Assembly: GCA_041395745.1 (NCBI GenBank) | Contig: JAWKZV010000001.1 | Coordinates: forward strand, 744,001-808,000 | Length of the DNA: 64,000 bases | Origin: Porticoccus sp041395745 | Lineage (GTDB): Bacteria; Pseudomonadota; Gammaproteobacteria; Pseudomonadales; Porticoccaceae | Reading direction: 5' to 3' | Shown here: positions 1 to 8,431 of the stretch, piece after piece | How the letters are laid out: the number at the start of each line of letters is the position of its first letter | How positions within the stretch are numbered: the first letter of the stretch is position 1 | Translations under genes and position numbers: made by a program | The notes under the pieces: generated by a model | What the model saw: only the letters and a program-made list of their open reading frames with translations | The model's database searches: none | What the model was told of the DNA's origin: nothing

Positions 1-1247
1 GCCTGGATGCGGGTCAGAGCGTGGTTTACGAAGAGGGCAAGAGCTACGGCATCACTGCCGATGCCAGACCACCGAGGGATGGTGACAAGGCGACCGACAG
101 TGCCTCTGCCGGAGACCTGACCCCGAGCGTTGACGTGACCATCGACAGCTTTGAGGTGGCCAACAATGGTGATGTTGCTGCGAGTGGCACCCTGACCGCC
201 ACGGGTGGCAATGGTGCGCTGACCACCACGCTGGTGGTGAAGATTGACGGTGTGGAATACAACGCCACTGTGACAGGCACCAGCTGGAGCCTGGATGCGG
301 GTCAGAGCGTGGTTTACGAAGAGGGCAAGAGCTACGGCATCACTGCCGATGCCGAGACCACCGACGCGGATGGTGACAAGGCGACCGACAGTGCCTCTGC
401 CGGTGACCTGACCCCGAGCGTTGACGTGACCATCGACAGCTTTGAGGTAGCCAACAATGGTGATGTTGCTGCGAGTGGCACCCTGACCGCCACGGGTGGC
501 AATGGTGCGCTGACCACCACGCTGGTGGTGAAGATTGACGGTGTGGAATACAACGCCACTGTGACAGGCACCAGCTGGAGCCTGGATGCGGGTCAGAGCG
601 TGGTTTACGAAGAGGGCAAGAGCTACGGCATCACTGCCGATGCCGAGACCACCGATGCGGATGGTGACAAGGCGACCGACAGTGCCTCTGCCGGAGACCT
701 GACCCCGAGCGTTGACGTGACCATCGACAGCTTTGAGGTGGCCAACAATGGTGATGTTGCTGCGAGTGGCACCCTGACCGCCACGGGTGGCAATGGTGCG
801 CTGACCACCACGCTGGTGGTGAAGATTGACGGTGTGGAATACAACGCCACTGTGACAGGCACCAGCTGGAGCCTGGATGCGGTCAGAGCGTGGTCATGAA
901 GAGGGCAAGAGCTACGGCATCACTGCCGATGCCGAGACCACTGATGCGGATGCAGACAAGGCGACCGACAGTGCCTCTGCCGGAGACCTGACCCTGAGCG
1001 TTGACGTGACCATCGACAGCTTTGAGGTGGCCAACAATGGTGATGTTGCTGCGAGTGGCACCCTGACCGCCACGGGCAGGCCGGTGGGCTGACCACCACG
1101 CTGGTGGTGAAGATTGACGGTGTGGAATACAACGCCACTGTGACAGGCACCAGCTGGAGCCTGGATGTGGGTCAGAGCGTGGTTTACGAAGAGGGCAAGA
1201 GCTACGGCATCACTGCCGATGCCGAGACCACCGATGCGGATGCCGGT
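1..1247 (+). repeat. Tandem 291-bp repeats in adhesin gene
   Basis: Four full units and part of a fifth begin at about 1, 289, 580, 871 and 1159, each opening with GCCTGGATG. The normal period is 291 bp (97 codons); the first and fourth units are 288 bp through small deletions. Copies differ at only a handful of bases (for example GGAGAC versus GGTGAC and GAGGTA versus GAGGTG), which implies recent duplication or continual homogenisation. The array begins before the window, so its true copy number cannot be told. Confidence 0.95.
3..899 (+). CDS. Giant LapA-like adhesin, repeat region (5' partial)
   Basis: This is the interior of a very large secreted surface adhesin whose start lies before the window. 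It reads open in one frame to 899 and consists of about three copies of a 97-residue Ig-like repeat rich in Thr, Val, Ala and Asp and nearly free of Cys; each copy holds the strings SVDVTIDSFEVANNGD and SYGITADAETTDADGDKATD. Such repeats form the stalk of type I-secreted biofilm adhesins. The first copy reads DARPPRDGD instead of DAETTDADGD, explained by one missing base plus two missing bases that cancel to a 3-nt loss. The frame breaks at 878-895, where two bases are missing relative to the other copies. The same gene resumes downstream with a C-terminal secretion signal, and lapG and lapD follow. The adhesin class is confident; the exact family is not. Confidence 0.8.
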   Translation: MDAGQSVVYEEGKSYGITADARPPRDGDKATDSASAGDLTPSVDVTIDSFEVANNGDVAASGTLTATGGNGALTTTLVVKIDGVEYNATVTGTSWSLDAGQSVVYEEGKSYGITADAETTDADGDKATDSASAGDLTPSVDVTIDSFEVANNGDVAASGTLTATGGNGALTTTLVVKIDGVEYNATVTGTSWSLDAGQSVVYEEGKSYGITADAETTDADGDKATDSASAGDLTPSVDVTIDSFEVANNGDVAASGTLTATGGNGALTTTLVVKIDGVEYNATVTGTSWSLDAVRAWS

Positions 1248-1439
1248 ACGTGGCACTGATAGTGCCTGGGCTGGTGAGTCTGCTCCATCTATAGAGGCCT
1301 CTTCTACAGCGGTATCTGAGGAGGGGTTGCCAGGAGGCTTACCTGACACAGATGGTGCGCCCGTTGACACCACTAACTTCAATACAGCATCAGGCACCAT
1401 GTCCATTGCAGACCTTGATGGTGATGCCTTGACAGCACG
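900..1439 (+). pseudogene. Frameshifted stretch of the adhesin gene
   Basis: Repeat unit 4, the start of unit 5 and the linker beyond belong to the same adhesin but are spread over three frames. Relative to the intact copies, two bases are missing at 878-895, one near 1078 (GGGCAGGCCGG in place of GGGTGGCAATGG), and the frame changes again at about 1245-1252 and 1430-1440. After the third loss the original frame returns at 1092, then meets TGA TAG near 1257. Joined across the shifts, the protein continues from TTLVVKIDGVEYNATVTGTS into GTDSAWAGESAPSIEAS and MSIADLDGDALT, which is typical of the T1SS-143-type linker in these adhesins. It is either a decayed gene or a sequencing/assembly fault in a repetitive locus. 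Confidence 0.7.
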
Positions 1440-3095
1440 GCAGAGCCACTTGTTTCACTGATTTCTGGTGGGGATGCAGTCACGTGGAATGGCGGCGGTA
1501 CCAATACCCTTGTTGGTACTGCCAATGGTTCAGAAGTTATACGTATAGCTATCGATGACGCCGGCAACTATACGGTAACTCTCTGCTCCTCTGGAGCATC
1601 CTGTTGCCGAGTGGAGGACGTTATCACTTTCGATGTTGATGTGTCCGTTACCGATGGCAAGTCTGCAATCGCTCCGCTGACGATTAGCATTGAGGATGAC
1701 GCTCCTGCCGGTGCAGATTCCACTGCACACCTATACATTGGTGTGGATCAGGTCGGCATCATGGGTCTACAGATGGGATTCAAAGATCCCGTATTTAAGA
1801 ATGGCACTAACCAGGTTACAGAGAGTAATACTGATAGCGACAGTTATATTGATTACCTGGGCTGGGGTAGAGCGGTGAGCAGCGATGGCCAATCTGCTTA
1901 CGTGTTGACGGATAATCCCGCCTATACCTCAGTTACACCAGGCGCTGTGACGATTGGTGAAAGCTTCAAACTGGCTGATTTCCAGCACCTGAACTTTCCA
2001 ATCAGCACTACTAGTTCGATCCTTGATTCTGTTGTGCTGACAGTGGAAATGCAGTTTGTGGTCAACGGTGAAGTCGTCAGCATGCCGGTGAACATCGACC
2101 TTAATATTGACCACAACGAGACACCCAATTCGGGTTCCGATCCTCTGGATATCATTACCTTGCCAAGTCAACCTGTGAGTATACAAATAGCAGGGCAGGA
2201 CTATGAATTCCGTATTGATGGCTTCCTGGATAGTTTTGGCAATGTTGTAACCAGTATTTATACCGAAGAGAACGCTTCGAATAGTTTTGCCCTCATGGGG
2301 AGCCTGCACTCCATTGGTGATCTTCCTACAGTAAGTGGGAATGTGGTTCTCACTGCTGGTGCCGATGGTTCTTCCTCTAATGTACTGTGGGGCGATACTG
2401 ACAGTCTTTATGGCACGATGTTGGTCAACCCGGACGGAAGCTACACATATGAGCTTAGTCGTGATGTAAAAGAAGGTCTTGAGCCTGGTCAGCAGATTAC
2501 TGAAAGTTTCACTTATACCGTGACGGATGAAGACGGTGACGCCGTAACAAACACCCTGACCATCAATATTGGGGGATATCAAAATGTGTCGGGTACAGAA
2601 GCCAGTGATGTGTTAAACGGAGGTGCCACTGACGATTACCTGATGGGTGGAGATCTTCACGATACGCTTTCTGGCGGGGATGGCAACGATATCCTGGCAG
2701 GAGGCTCTGGCGATGACACAATGACGGGTGGTTCTGGTGCGGATGTTTTCCTTTGGAATCTGGGTGATGAGGATGCCGACACTCTGGATCCCGGTATTCA
2801 GCCAAGTACGGACACTATTACTGATTTTGATATCTCTGAAGGCGACGTTCTTGATTTGTCCGGTCTGCTTGGCAAAGTGGCAGAAGGTGGTGCAACACTT
2901 GATGACTATCTCAGTATCTCCTTTGATGGTGACGATACTGTGGTGAAAGTGGATGTCTCTGGTGAAGCGGATTTTGCCAGTCCCGATCAAACCATCATCC
3001 TACAAGGTGTTGATATCACTGGTGGTGAGACAGCCCAGTCCACTCTGATTGATAATCTTGTAGCTTCTGGCACGCTTAATACGGATGGCTTATGA
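1440..3095 (+). CDS. Giant RTX adhesin, C-terminal part with T1SS signal
   Basis: This is the C-terminal end of the same adhesin. In order it shows a T1SS-143-like segment ending VTDGKSAIAPLTISIEDDAP; a domain of about 190 residues (about 1740-2310) with the string YLGWGRAVSSDGQS that resembles choice-of-anchor K domains (tentative); a VCBS-like domain with LYGTMLVNPDGSYTYEL; three or four RTX nonapeptides (GGDGNDILAGGSGDD) that should bind Ca2+ during export; and a C-terminal domain typical of type I secretion substrates (DFDISEGDVLDLSGLL). The GTG at 1611 is not a real start, because the frame is already coding from about 1440. Near 1583-1608 two missing bases and one missing base cancel, turning an expected SAPLEHPVAE into CSSGASCCR. 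The ABC exporter genes are not in the window. Confidence 0.8.
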   Translation, partial: AEPLVSLISGGDAVTWNGGGTNTLVGTANGSEVIRIAIDDAGNYTVTLCSSGASCCRVEDVITFDVDVSVTDGKSAIAPLTISIEDDAPAGADSTAHLYIGVDQVGIMGLQMGFKDPVFKNGTNQVTESNTDSDSYIDYLGWGRAVSSDGQSAYVLTDNPAYTSVTPGAVTIGESFKLADFQHLNFPISTTSSILDSVVLTVEMQFVVNGEVVSMPVNIDLNIDHNETPNSGSDPLDIITLPSQPVSIQIAGQDYEFRIDGFLDSFGNVVTSIYTEENASNSFALMGSLHSIGDLPTVSGNVVLTAGADGSSSNVLWGDTDSLYGTMLVNPDGSYTYELSRDVKEGLEPGQQITESFTYTVTDEDGDAVTNTLTINIGGYQNVSGTEASDVLNGGATDDYLMGGDLHDTLSGGDGNDILAGGSGDDTMTGGSGADVFLWNLGDEDADTLDPGIQPSTDTITDFDISEGDVLDLSGLLGKVAEGGATLDDYLSISFDGDDTVVKVDVSGEADFASPDQTIILQGVDITGGETAQSTLIDNLVASGTLNTDGL

Positions 3096-3124
3096 CCGTT
3101 GCAAGTTTATGGCCATTTGCACGA

Positions 3125-3150
3125 AGCCCCGGCAATACCGGGGCTTTTTT
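3125..3150 (+). terminator. Intrinsic terminator after adhesin
   Basis: The hairpin AGCCCCGG / CCGGGGCT with a CAATA loop is followed by six T residues, 30 bp past the adhesin stop codon. Confidence 0.9.
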
Positions 3151-3267
3151 ATGCAGTAGAAGACAGAACACCACTGGTTAACCCGTGGATGAATAGCCCA
3201 GACGTACTATGGCTGTTTTATGGAATAAGAAAGGTTCAGTGATGTAAGAATAAGAGCTGCTAGAGAG

Positions 3268-3942
3268 TCAGAGCATTTCCAGCTGCATCCTTCGATTTAA
3301 ATCTTTCCACAACCCTAATTGATCAGGTTTGCCAGCCTTGAGTTGCTCATTTCTCGTGCGAGATAACCATAGGCTATCCGCGTTGAAACTGTAGATTGGG
3401 CGCAAATCGCTACGCTCGCTGGCTGGCAAAATGCGTTTATTAATGTTATCCAGAATGAGTGGGACAGCAGTGGGGGTTTCGTAATAGGCCAATACCATGT
3501 GGGCCTGGTTAAGCAGAGTAGCTTTGACATAGGTAATCCGTAATTTGGATATATTCAGTCCCATCTCTTTCAGTGTGAAGTACTTCGCGATGGAGAAGTC
3601 CTCACAGTCTCCAGCGTCTTTTGCAAGAAACTCGAGTGGGGTAGCCCAATAGTCATTCTTCTGCCATAAGTCGATATCGTTAATAAAGTGTGCTTCGTTA
3701 AAAAAATTATTGACGGCACGAAGGCGTTCGATATCTTCACTGCCTTGATATTCATTAATCATATCTTGCCAGTGCTGAACTCTCGCCTCTGCTGTTTCTC
3801 CGTATTTGATCCGGATTTTTGCCAGCACTTTTTCGCTGATGCCGAAGTGTTGGGCAGTGCTGGAAAAAACCATGGCAACCAGCAGAAGTGGTAGCCAGAA
3901 AGCTCCCTTCACGGACTTTTTTTGCAGCGCTGAATAAGTCAA
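3268..3942 (-). CDS. lapG: LapG-type periplasmic cysteine protease
   Basis: A bacterial transglutaminase-like cysteine protease (DUF920/BTLCP family). In Pseudomonas, LapG sits in the periplasm and cuts the N-terminal retention plug of the LapA adhesin, freeing it from the surface when c-di-GMP is low. The catalytic triad is visible as Cys113 (KDAGDCEDF), His148 (NQAHMVLAY) and Asp165 (LILDNINKR), with spacing like that recalled for LapG. An N-terminal hydrophobic stretch (residues 14-30) serves as signal sequence. The 224-residue reading starts at TTG; an in-frame GTG at 3912 gives a tighter signal peptide and is a real alternative. It lies convergent to the adhesin and divergent from lapD, so adhesin, protease and receptor form one locus. 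Confidence 0.9.
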   Translation of the reverse strand: MTYSALQKKSVKGAFWLPLLLVAMVFSSTAQHFGISEKVLAKIRIKYGETAEARVQHWQDMINEYQGSEDIERLRAVNNFFNEAHFINDIDLWQKNDYWATPLEFLAKDAGDCEDFSIAKYFTLKEMGLNISKLRITYVKATLLNQAHMVLAYYETPTAVPLILDNINKRILPASERSDLRPIYSFNADSLWLSRTRNEQLKAGKPDQLGLWKDLNRRMQLEML

Positions 3943-4117
3943 AAATTGTCCACTTTTTGAGAGGTTATCGAGCTATTTGAAAGTCGATTTGATCTTATCA
4001 TAGACCCCACATCAGCTGGCCATCCCGAGCCTTTCAATAACGTGATCTGGTGCTCAATTGGCAAGTGAACGGGATTCCATTAGACTCATTGAAACTCGAC
4101 AAGAAAGGAAAACCGGC

Positions 4118-6088
4118 GTGACTCTGTTTCGTCAATTGATCGTCGCAATTCTGCTGTTGTTTGTATGTCTGTACGCAGGAAATACGCTTGTCAGCCTGCG
4201 CAATAATCAGCAGTTGGTTGCGGATCAGATGCGCGTTCACGCGCAGGATACGGCCACTTCGCTCGGCTTTTCCATCACTCAAGCAGCTCAGGAAGAGGAT
4301 GTCGCGACACTGGACACCATGTTCAATGCGATATCCGACAGTGGCTATTTCCAGCGCATCTATTTTTCCAATCTTGACGGGAAGATTGTGATCGACCGGG
4401 AATTCCCGGTTGCCATACAGGGTGTTCCCGAGTGGTTTGTCTCCCTGGTTTCCCTACCGATAGTTAAGGGGCATGCGGAAGTTTCTTCCGGATGGTCACA
4501 GCTTGGCGAAGTAACGGTAGTCAGTCACCCAGGGCAGGCATATCTCAAATTGTGGCAGATCACTCTAACGCAGCTGGCGTGGTTTGCATCCATTACGCTG
4601 GGGGCGTGCCTGTTTGCTTATGCGGCCCTCAAATGGCTTCTGGTTCCGTTGAGTCGGGTCGAAAGACAGGCTAATGAAATATGCGAAAAACGTTTTGTTG
4701 TTCAAGACGTAATACCCAGAACCCGTGAATTGGGGAAAGTAGTTCTTGCCATGAACCGCATGGCATTGCAATTGAAGAAAATTTTTGACGAGCAGCTGGA
4801 ATTGATTGGTCATCTGCAGAAGCAATCTTTCCAGGATGACGTTACCGGGCTTTCCAACCGCAGCGACTTTGATAATCGTCTGAACAGTTTTGTCGATGAC
4901 CAGGAAGGTGGCATGCACACGGGTGCCCTCGCCATACTGGCTCTGCATGACATTGCCTGTGTGAACGAGTACGCGGGTAGAGGTGAGGGCAATGCCATTC
5001 TCAAATCAGTCGGTGAGCAACTGAAACAGGTGTTGGGCGAGCACAGTCGCGCTGTCATAGCTCGCCGCCAGGGTCCCGAATTCTCTGTTTTTATCCCTGA
5101 TGTCACGCCTCAAGAAGGTGAGGCGCTCGCCGTGGATATTTTTAATTCGATGCAGGGCATCAGTTGGCTCCACAATCAGAAATGCCCACTGCGTTTCCAT
5201 ATGGGATATACCTATCGCAACAGTGTCACCAGTGGCTCGGAGATGCTCGGCGAAGCTGATATCGCACTCCGTCAGGCCAAACTGGGCAGCGGCAGCCGCT
5301 GGATCAAATTTGCCGATGTGAATGACGGGGAAGTGCCAGTACTCGGCATGCCTCTCAATGAATGGGAAAGCTTTCTGCGGCAGGCGATTGATAATCGCTT
5401 GGTGGCCCTTTATTTCCAGCCCGTTTATGGGGTATCAGGCAAGTCTCTGATCGCACATGAAATTTTCGTCCGTTTCCTGCATGGTACGGACCTATTGGCG
5501 GCAGCGGTTGTTATTCCTGTTGCAGAGAGACTGGGATTAATGCCTCGCCTCGATCAACTGGTGCTCGAAGCGTTGGCCAGTGCTCATCGCGAGGGAGGCT
5601 TAGAGGGCAAGCTGTGCATTAATCTCTCCATGGTGTCGATTAAATCGCCCAGTTTTATGAAGTGGCTGGATACCTTCCTTTCTTCGCAGCGTAAACTGGC
5701 AGGCAAGTTGGTATTTGAGGTTCCTGAATTTGCCATGAAGGTTAATGATGGGCCGTTGCGAGCTCTCAATGAGCTATTGTCGAAGCGTAATGCGTCCCTG
5801 GGTATCGATCACTTTGGTTTGGATGCTGTGGCTTTTGGGTATCTCAGTAGTATGCCGTTGCATCACTTGAAAGTGCACCGCTCGATTACCCGTGCACTGA
5901 ACGACAATAAGGATAATCAATTCTATATCAAGTCACTTGCAGGTCTGGTTCACAACAGCGGATTACAGCTCTGGGTTGAAGGTGTTGAAAGTGAAGCGGA
6001 ATGGGAGCAACTCGTTAACCTGAGCGTTGATGCCGCACAGGGGTATTTTTTGGGAGAACCCCAGGTGAAGCCTGTCGATCAGCACTGA
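4118..6088 (+). CDS. lapD: LapD-type c-di-GMP receptor (HAMP-GGDEF-EAL)
   Basis: An inner-membrane c-di-GMP receptor that should hold LapG when c-di-GMP is high, keeping the adhesin on the cell. The order is a membrane segment (residues 5-25), a periplasmic LapD/MoxY-type domain, a second membrane segment (about 150-175), HAMP, a GGDEF domain and an EAL domain; 656 residues. Both enzymatic signatures are degenerate: the GGDEF position reads RQGPEF (about residue 316) and the EAL position reads EIF (about 448), as expected for a receptor without enzyme activity. Trp126, in SSGWSQLG, matches the loop Trp known to dock into LapG. The GTG at 4118 was chosen because AAGGA lies just upstream and the protein then begins MTLFRQLIVAILL like known LapD; the TTG at 4058 adds an unlikely polar extension. 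Confidence 0.92.
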   Translation: MTLFRQLIVAILLLFVCLYAGNTLVSLRNNQQLVADQMRVHAQDTATSLGFSITQAAQEEDVATLDTMFNAISDSGYFQRIYFSNLDGKIVIDREFPVAIQGVPEWFVSLVSLPIVKGHAEVSSGWSQLGEVTVVSHPGQAYLKLWQITLTQLAWFASITLGACLFAYAALKWLLVPLSRVERQANEICEKRFVVQDVIPRTRELGKVVLAMNRMALQLKKIFDEQLELIGHLQKQSFQDDVTGLSNRSDFDNRLNSFVDDQEGGMHTGALAILALHDIACVNEYAGRGEGNAILKSVGEQLKQVLGEHSRAVIARRQGPEFSVFIPDVTPQEGEALAVDIFNSMQGISWLHNQKCPLRFHMGYTYRNSVTSGSEMLGEADIALRQAKLGSGSRWIKFADVNDGEVPVLGMPLNEWESFLRQAIDNRLVALYFQPVYGVSGKSLIAHEIFVRFLHGTDLLAAAVVIPVAERLGLMPRLDQLVLEALASAHREGGLEGKLCINLSMVSIKSPSFMKWLDTFLSSQRKLAGKLVFEVPEFAMKVNDGPLRALNELLSKRNASLGIDHFGLDAVAFGYLSSMPLHHLKVHRSITRALNDNKDNQFYIKSLAGLVHNSGLQLWVEGVESEAEWEQLVNLSVDAAQGYFLGEPQVKPVDQH

Positions 6089-6100
6089 TCCGCGTATAAT
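6072..6100 (+). promoter_or_regulatory. Candidate gltX promoter
   Basis: A perfect -10 TATAAT (6095-6100) lies about 50 bp upstream of the gltX ATG. The hexamer 17 bp before it (CTGTCG) is a poor -35. The element straddles the end of lapD. Confidence 0.4.
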
Positions 6101-6151
6101 GACCGCCTTTTTTCAGTTAATTTTCAACTTATTTGGCGGAATTACTTGCCC

Positions 6152-7666
6152 ATGTCAGTTCGTACACGAATCGCCCCATCGCCGACTGGTGACCCCCACG
6201 TAGGCACTGCATATATCGCTCTTTTTAATCTCTGTTTCGCCCGCAGCCTGGGGGGCGAATTTATCCTGCGTATCGAGGACACCGATCAGGTGCGCAGTAC
6301 TAAAGAATCTGAGGAGATGATTCTCTCATCCCTGAAGTGGCTCGGTCTGGATTGGGACGAAGGTCCCGACGTTGGTGGCCCCTACGGACCTTATCGGCAG
6401 AGCGAGCGCTCTGACATCTACCGCACACATGTCATGGAACTGGTAGAAAGAGGGCATGCCTTCTATTGCTTTGCCACTCCAGAAGAACTGGACGAGATGC
6501 GCAAAGAGCAGATGGCGCGTGGGGAAACGCCTAAATACGATGGCCGTGGCCTGTTACTTTCTGCCGAGGAGGTGACCCATCGCCTCGCCAATGGCGAACC
6601 CCATGTGATTAGAATGAAAGTACCGGAAGAGGGCGTCTGCTGCTTTCAGGACATGCTCCGGGGTGATATCGAGATTCCCTGGTCGCAGGTGGACATGCAG
6701 GTACTGATGAAAGCTGATGGCTTGCCGACCTACCATCTGGCCAATGTGGTGGACGACCACCTGATGGGAATTACTCATGTGATTCGGGGTGAAGAGTGGA
6801 TTAACTCTGCACCAAAACACCAGCTGCTCTACGAATACTTTGGCTGGGAAATGCCCCAGCTCTGCCATATGCCCCTGCTGCGCAATCCCGACAAGAGCAA
6901 ACTGAGCAAGAGGAAGAATCCTACCAGTATCACCTACTACAGGGATATGGGCTACATGCCGGAGGCGGTGATCAACTACCTTGGGCGTATGGGTTGGTCA
7001 ATGCCCGACGAAAGCGAGAAATTCTCCCTGCAGCAAATGTTGCAGCATTTTGATATTCAATCGGTGCATCTGGGTGGCCCAGTATTCGACACGGAAAAGC
7101 TCGATTGGCTCAATGGTCGCTGGATTCGAGAGGATCTGGATGAAGAGGGTTTTGCCAATCGGGTGGCAGAGTGGGCGCTAAACAGGGATCATCTGGTGCG
7201 CATGATCCCGTTGATCAAGGAGCGTGTGGAGAAATTCACCGATATCGCGCCGTTACTGACATTCATGTTGTCCGGCATGCCGACTCTGAGCGAAGCCAGC
7301 TTTGCGCATCACAAGATTGATATGGACACCGTCCGCAAGATACTGCAATTCAGTTCCTGGCGACTTGACGCCCTGAGGCATTGGTATCGGGATGGGTTGT
7401 ATCAGGAGCTTAACCAACTGGCTCAAGGGATGGAGATTAAGCTCAAGGATTTCCTGTTCCCGTTGTTCCTTGCTGTGGCGGGTTCTCCTTCTTCTCCGCC
7501 GTTGTTTGACGCAATGGCTATCCTCGGGCCTGATATGGTCAGAGCGCGTGTCAGACATGCATTGGAAGCGGCTGGAGGTGTGTCGAAAAAGCAGCTTAAG
7601 AAACTCGAAAAAGAGTATCAGGAGTTATCGGAAAATAGGGAAAAACATCCTGAAGAACAGGCTTGA
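6152..7666 (+). CDS. gltX: Glutamyl-tRNA synthetase
   Basis: A class I aminoacyl-tRNA synthetase charging tRNA-Glu with glutamate in the cytosol. The HIGH-type signature appears as PSPTGDPHVGTAY near the N-terminus and the KMSKS loop as KLSKRK at about residue 250; the length, 504 residues, is normal. The ATG at 6152 follows GGCGGA at a usable distance and gives the family start MSVRTRIAPSPTG; the TTG two codons earlier is less likely. The stop codon lies within the -35 element of the next gene, a tRNA, which therefore has its own promoter. Confidence 0.97.
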   Translation: MSVRTRIAPSPTGDPHVGTAYIALFNLCFARSLGGEFILRIEDTDQVRSTKESEEMILSSLKWLGLDWDEGPDVGGPYGPYRQSERSDIYRTHVMELVERGHAFYCFATPEELDEMRKEQMARGETPKYDGRGLLLSAEEVTHRLANGEPHVIRMKVPEEGVCCFQDMLRGDIEIPWSQVDMQVLMKADGLPTYHLANVVDDHLMGITHVIRGEEWINSAPKHQLLYEYFGWEMPQLCHMPLLRNPDKSKLSKRKNPTSITYYRDMGYMPEAVINYLGRMGWSMPDESEKFSLQQMLQHFDIQSVHLGGPVFDTEKLDWLNGRWIREDLDEEGFANRVAEWALNRDHLVRMIPLIKERVEKFTDIAPLLTFMLSGMPTLSEASFAHHKIDMDTVRKILQFSSWRLDALRHWYRDGLYQELNQLAQGMEIKLKDFLFPLFLAVAGSPSSPPLFDAMAILGPDMVRARVRHALEAAGGVSKKQLKKLEKEYQELSENREKHPEEQA

Positions 7667-7691
7667 CACCCATAGGGTCTATCCCTAAAAT
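7663..7691 (+). promoter_or_regulatory. tRNA-Ala promoter
   Basis: A consensus -35 TTGACA (7663-7668), a 17-bp spacer and -10 TAAAAT (7686-7691) lie 16 bp before the tRNA. The TGA of gltX is inside the -35 hexamer. Confidence 0.8.
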
Positions 7692-7706
7692 TCGCAGCCT
7701 CTTCAC

Positions 7707-7782
7707 GGGGCTATAGCTCAGCTGGGAGAGCGCAACACTGGCAGTGTTGAGGTCAGCGGTTCGATCCCGCTTAGCTCCACCA
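7707..7782 (+). tRNA. tRNA-Ala (anticodon GGC)
   Basis: A 76-nt cloverleaf with encoded CCA. The acceptor stem GGGGCTA pairs with TAGCTCC (one G-T pair), the anticodon stem CAACA/TGTTG encloses the loop CTGGCAG with anticodon GGC, and the T-arm contains GGTTCGATCC. It closely resembles the E. coli tRNA-Ala(GGC). Confidence 0.98.
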
Positions 7783-7790
7783 AACATGAA

Positions 7791-7827
7791 TCCCCCGCAC
7801 GCAAGTGCGGGGGATTTTTGTTTTTTT
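7791..7827 (+). terminator. Intrinsic terminator after tRNA-Ala
   Basis: TCCCCCGCAC / GTGCGGGGGA around a GCAA loop, followed by TTTTTGTTTTTTT. It is a textbook rho-independent terminator and ends the tRNA transcript. Confidence 0.93.
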
Positions 7828-7927
7828 GAGCCAGAAAAAGATGCTAGCTGAATAGATTATTTACTTATCCAATCAAAATCTTGCATGCACTCTCAGGGTT
7901 CTTATCAGGACAGATGGGGCAGCTTGA

Positions 7928-8314
7928 TTACAACAACTGTGCCCATTCTTTGGAATCAGGTTTGGGACCTTTTTTTTCGTGATGTTTTTGCTGGTGTTTG
8001 CATTTCCAGCGATAGCAGGCATAGCCAAACATGGCGCATGCCAGAGAGAGCACAAAGCCTATGCCGTATACGAGCCCTGTCACCTTGTAGACCGGTCCAT
8101 AGAGCACAAACTCCGCCATCATATACAGACTGATACCGAGCAACATTCCCCAAACGTATTGGGGTAGGTTTGTTGCGTAAATGTATCCGGCCACTAGGGA
8201 CGGGATGGCCATAAGGGCAATTACAGAGGAGACATTGCTGGCAAAGAGGGCAGCCCAGGTGGCGGAACCAAAAAGAAGCAGGGCTCCTACGAGATAGGCT
8301 TGAATTCGTTGCAT
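7928..8314 (-). CDS. Small multi-pass membrane protein, function unknown
   Basis: A 128-residue protein with about four hydrophobic segments (roughly residues 5-25, 28-47, 52-72 and 78-100) and a highly charged C-terminal tail with KCKHQQKHHEKKGPKPDSK. I do not recognise the family. The Lys/His-rich tail would face the cytoplasm by the positive-inside rule. The ATG is preceded by GGAG at 7 nt. It is transcribed in the same direction as the next small gene to the right, which lies 117 bp away behind a hairpin, so the two may or may not be co-transcribed. Confidence 0.7.
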   Translation of the reverse strand: MQRIQAYLVGALLLFGSATWAALFASNVSSVIALMAIPSLVAGYIYATNLPQYVWGMLLGISLYMMAEFVLYGPVYKVTGLVYGIGFVLSLACAMFGYACYRWKCKHQQKHHEKKGPKPDSKEWAQLL

Positions 8315-8398
8315 GTCTTTGCTCCAGACTCGATGACGTAGATTGAGTCTTTCACAACAGTGGGGTGCATCCTATTGGACGTTGGTAGCAGAGGGGGA

Positions 8399-8425
8399 TG
8401 CTGCCGCCCATGAAAGGCGGCAGCA
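8399..8425 (-). terminator. Strong hairpin between two small genes
   Basis: A 10-bp perfect stem TGCTGCCGCC / GGCGGCAGCA. No T-run follows it on the minus strand, so it may be an RNA stabiliser or weak terminator of the gene ending at 8432. Confidence 0.4.
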
Positions 8426-8431
8426 GAATAA

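Noticed and set aside
44..862. Three minus-strand ORFs of 78-79 codons within the repeats
   Set aside because: They are shadows of the repeat on the opposite strand; identical in each copy and low-complexity.
1..1247. Tandem repeats as a CRISPR array or integron
   Set aside because: The units are 291 bp, contiguous without spacers, and translate as adhesin repeats in one frame.
4058..4117. TTG start for lapD
   Set aside because: The GTG at 4118 has an AAGGA site and gives the known LapD N-terminus.
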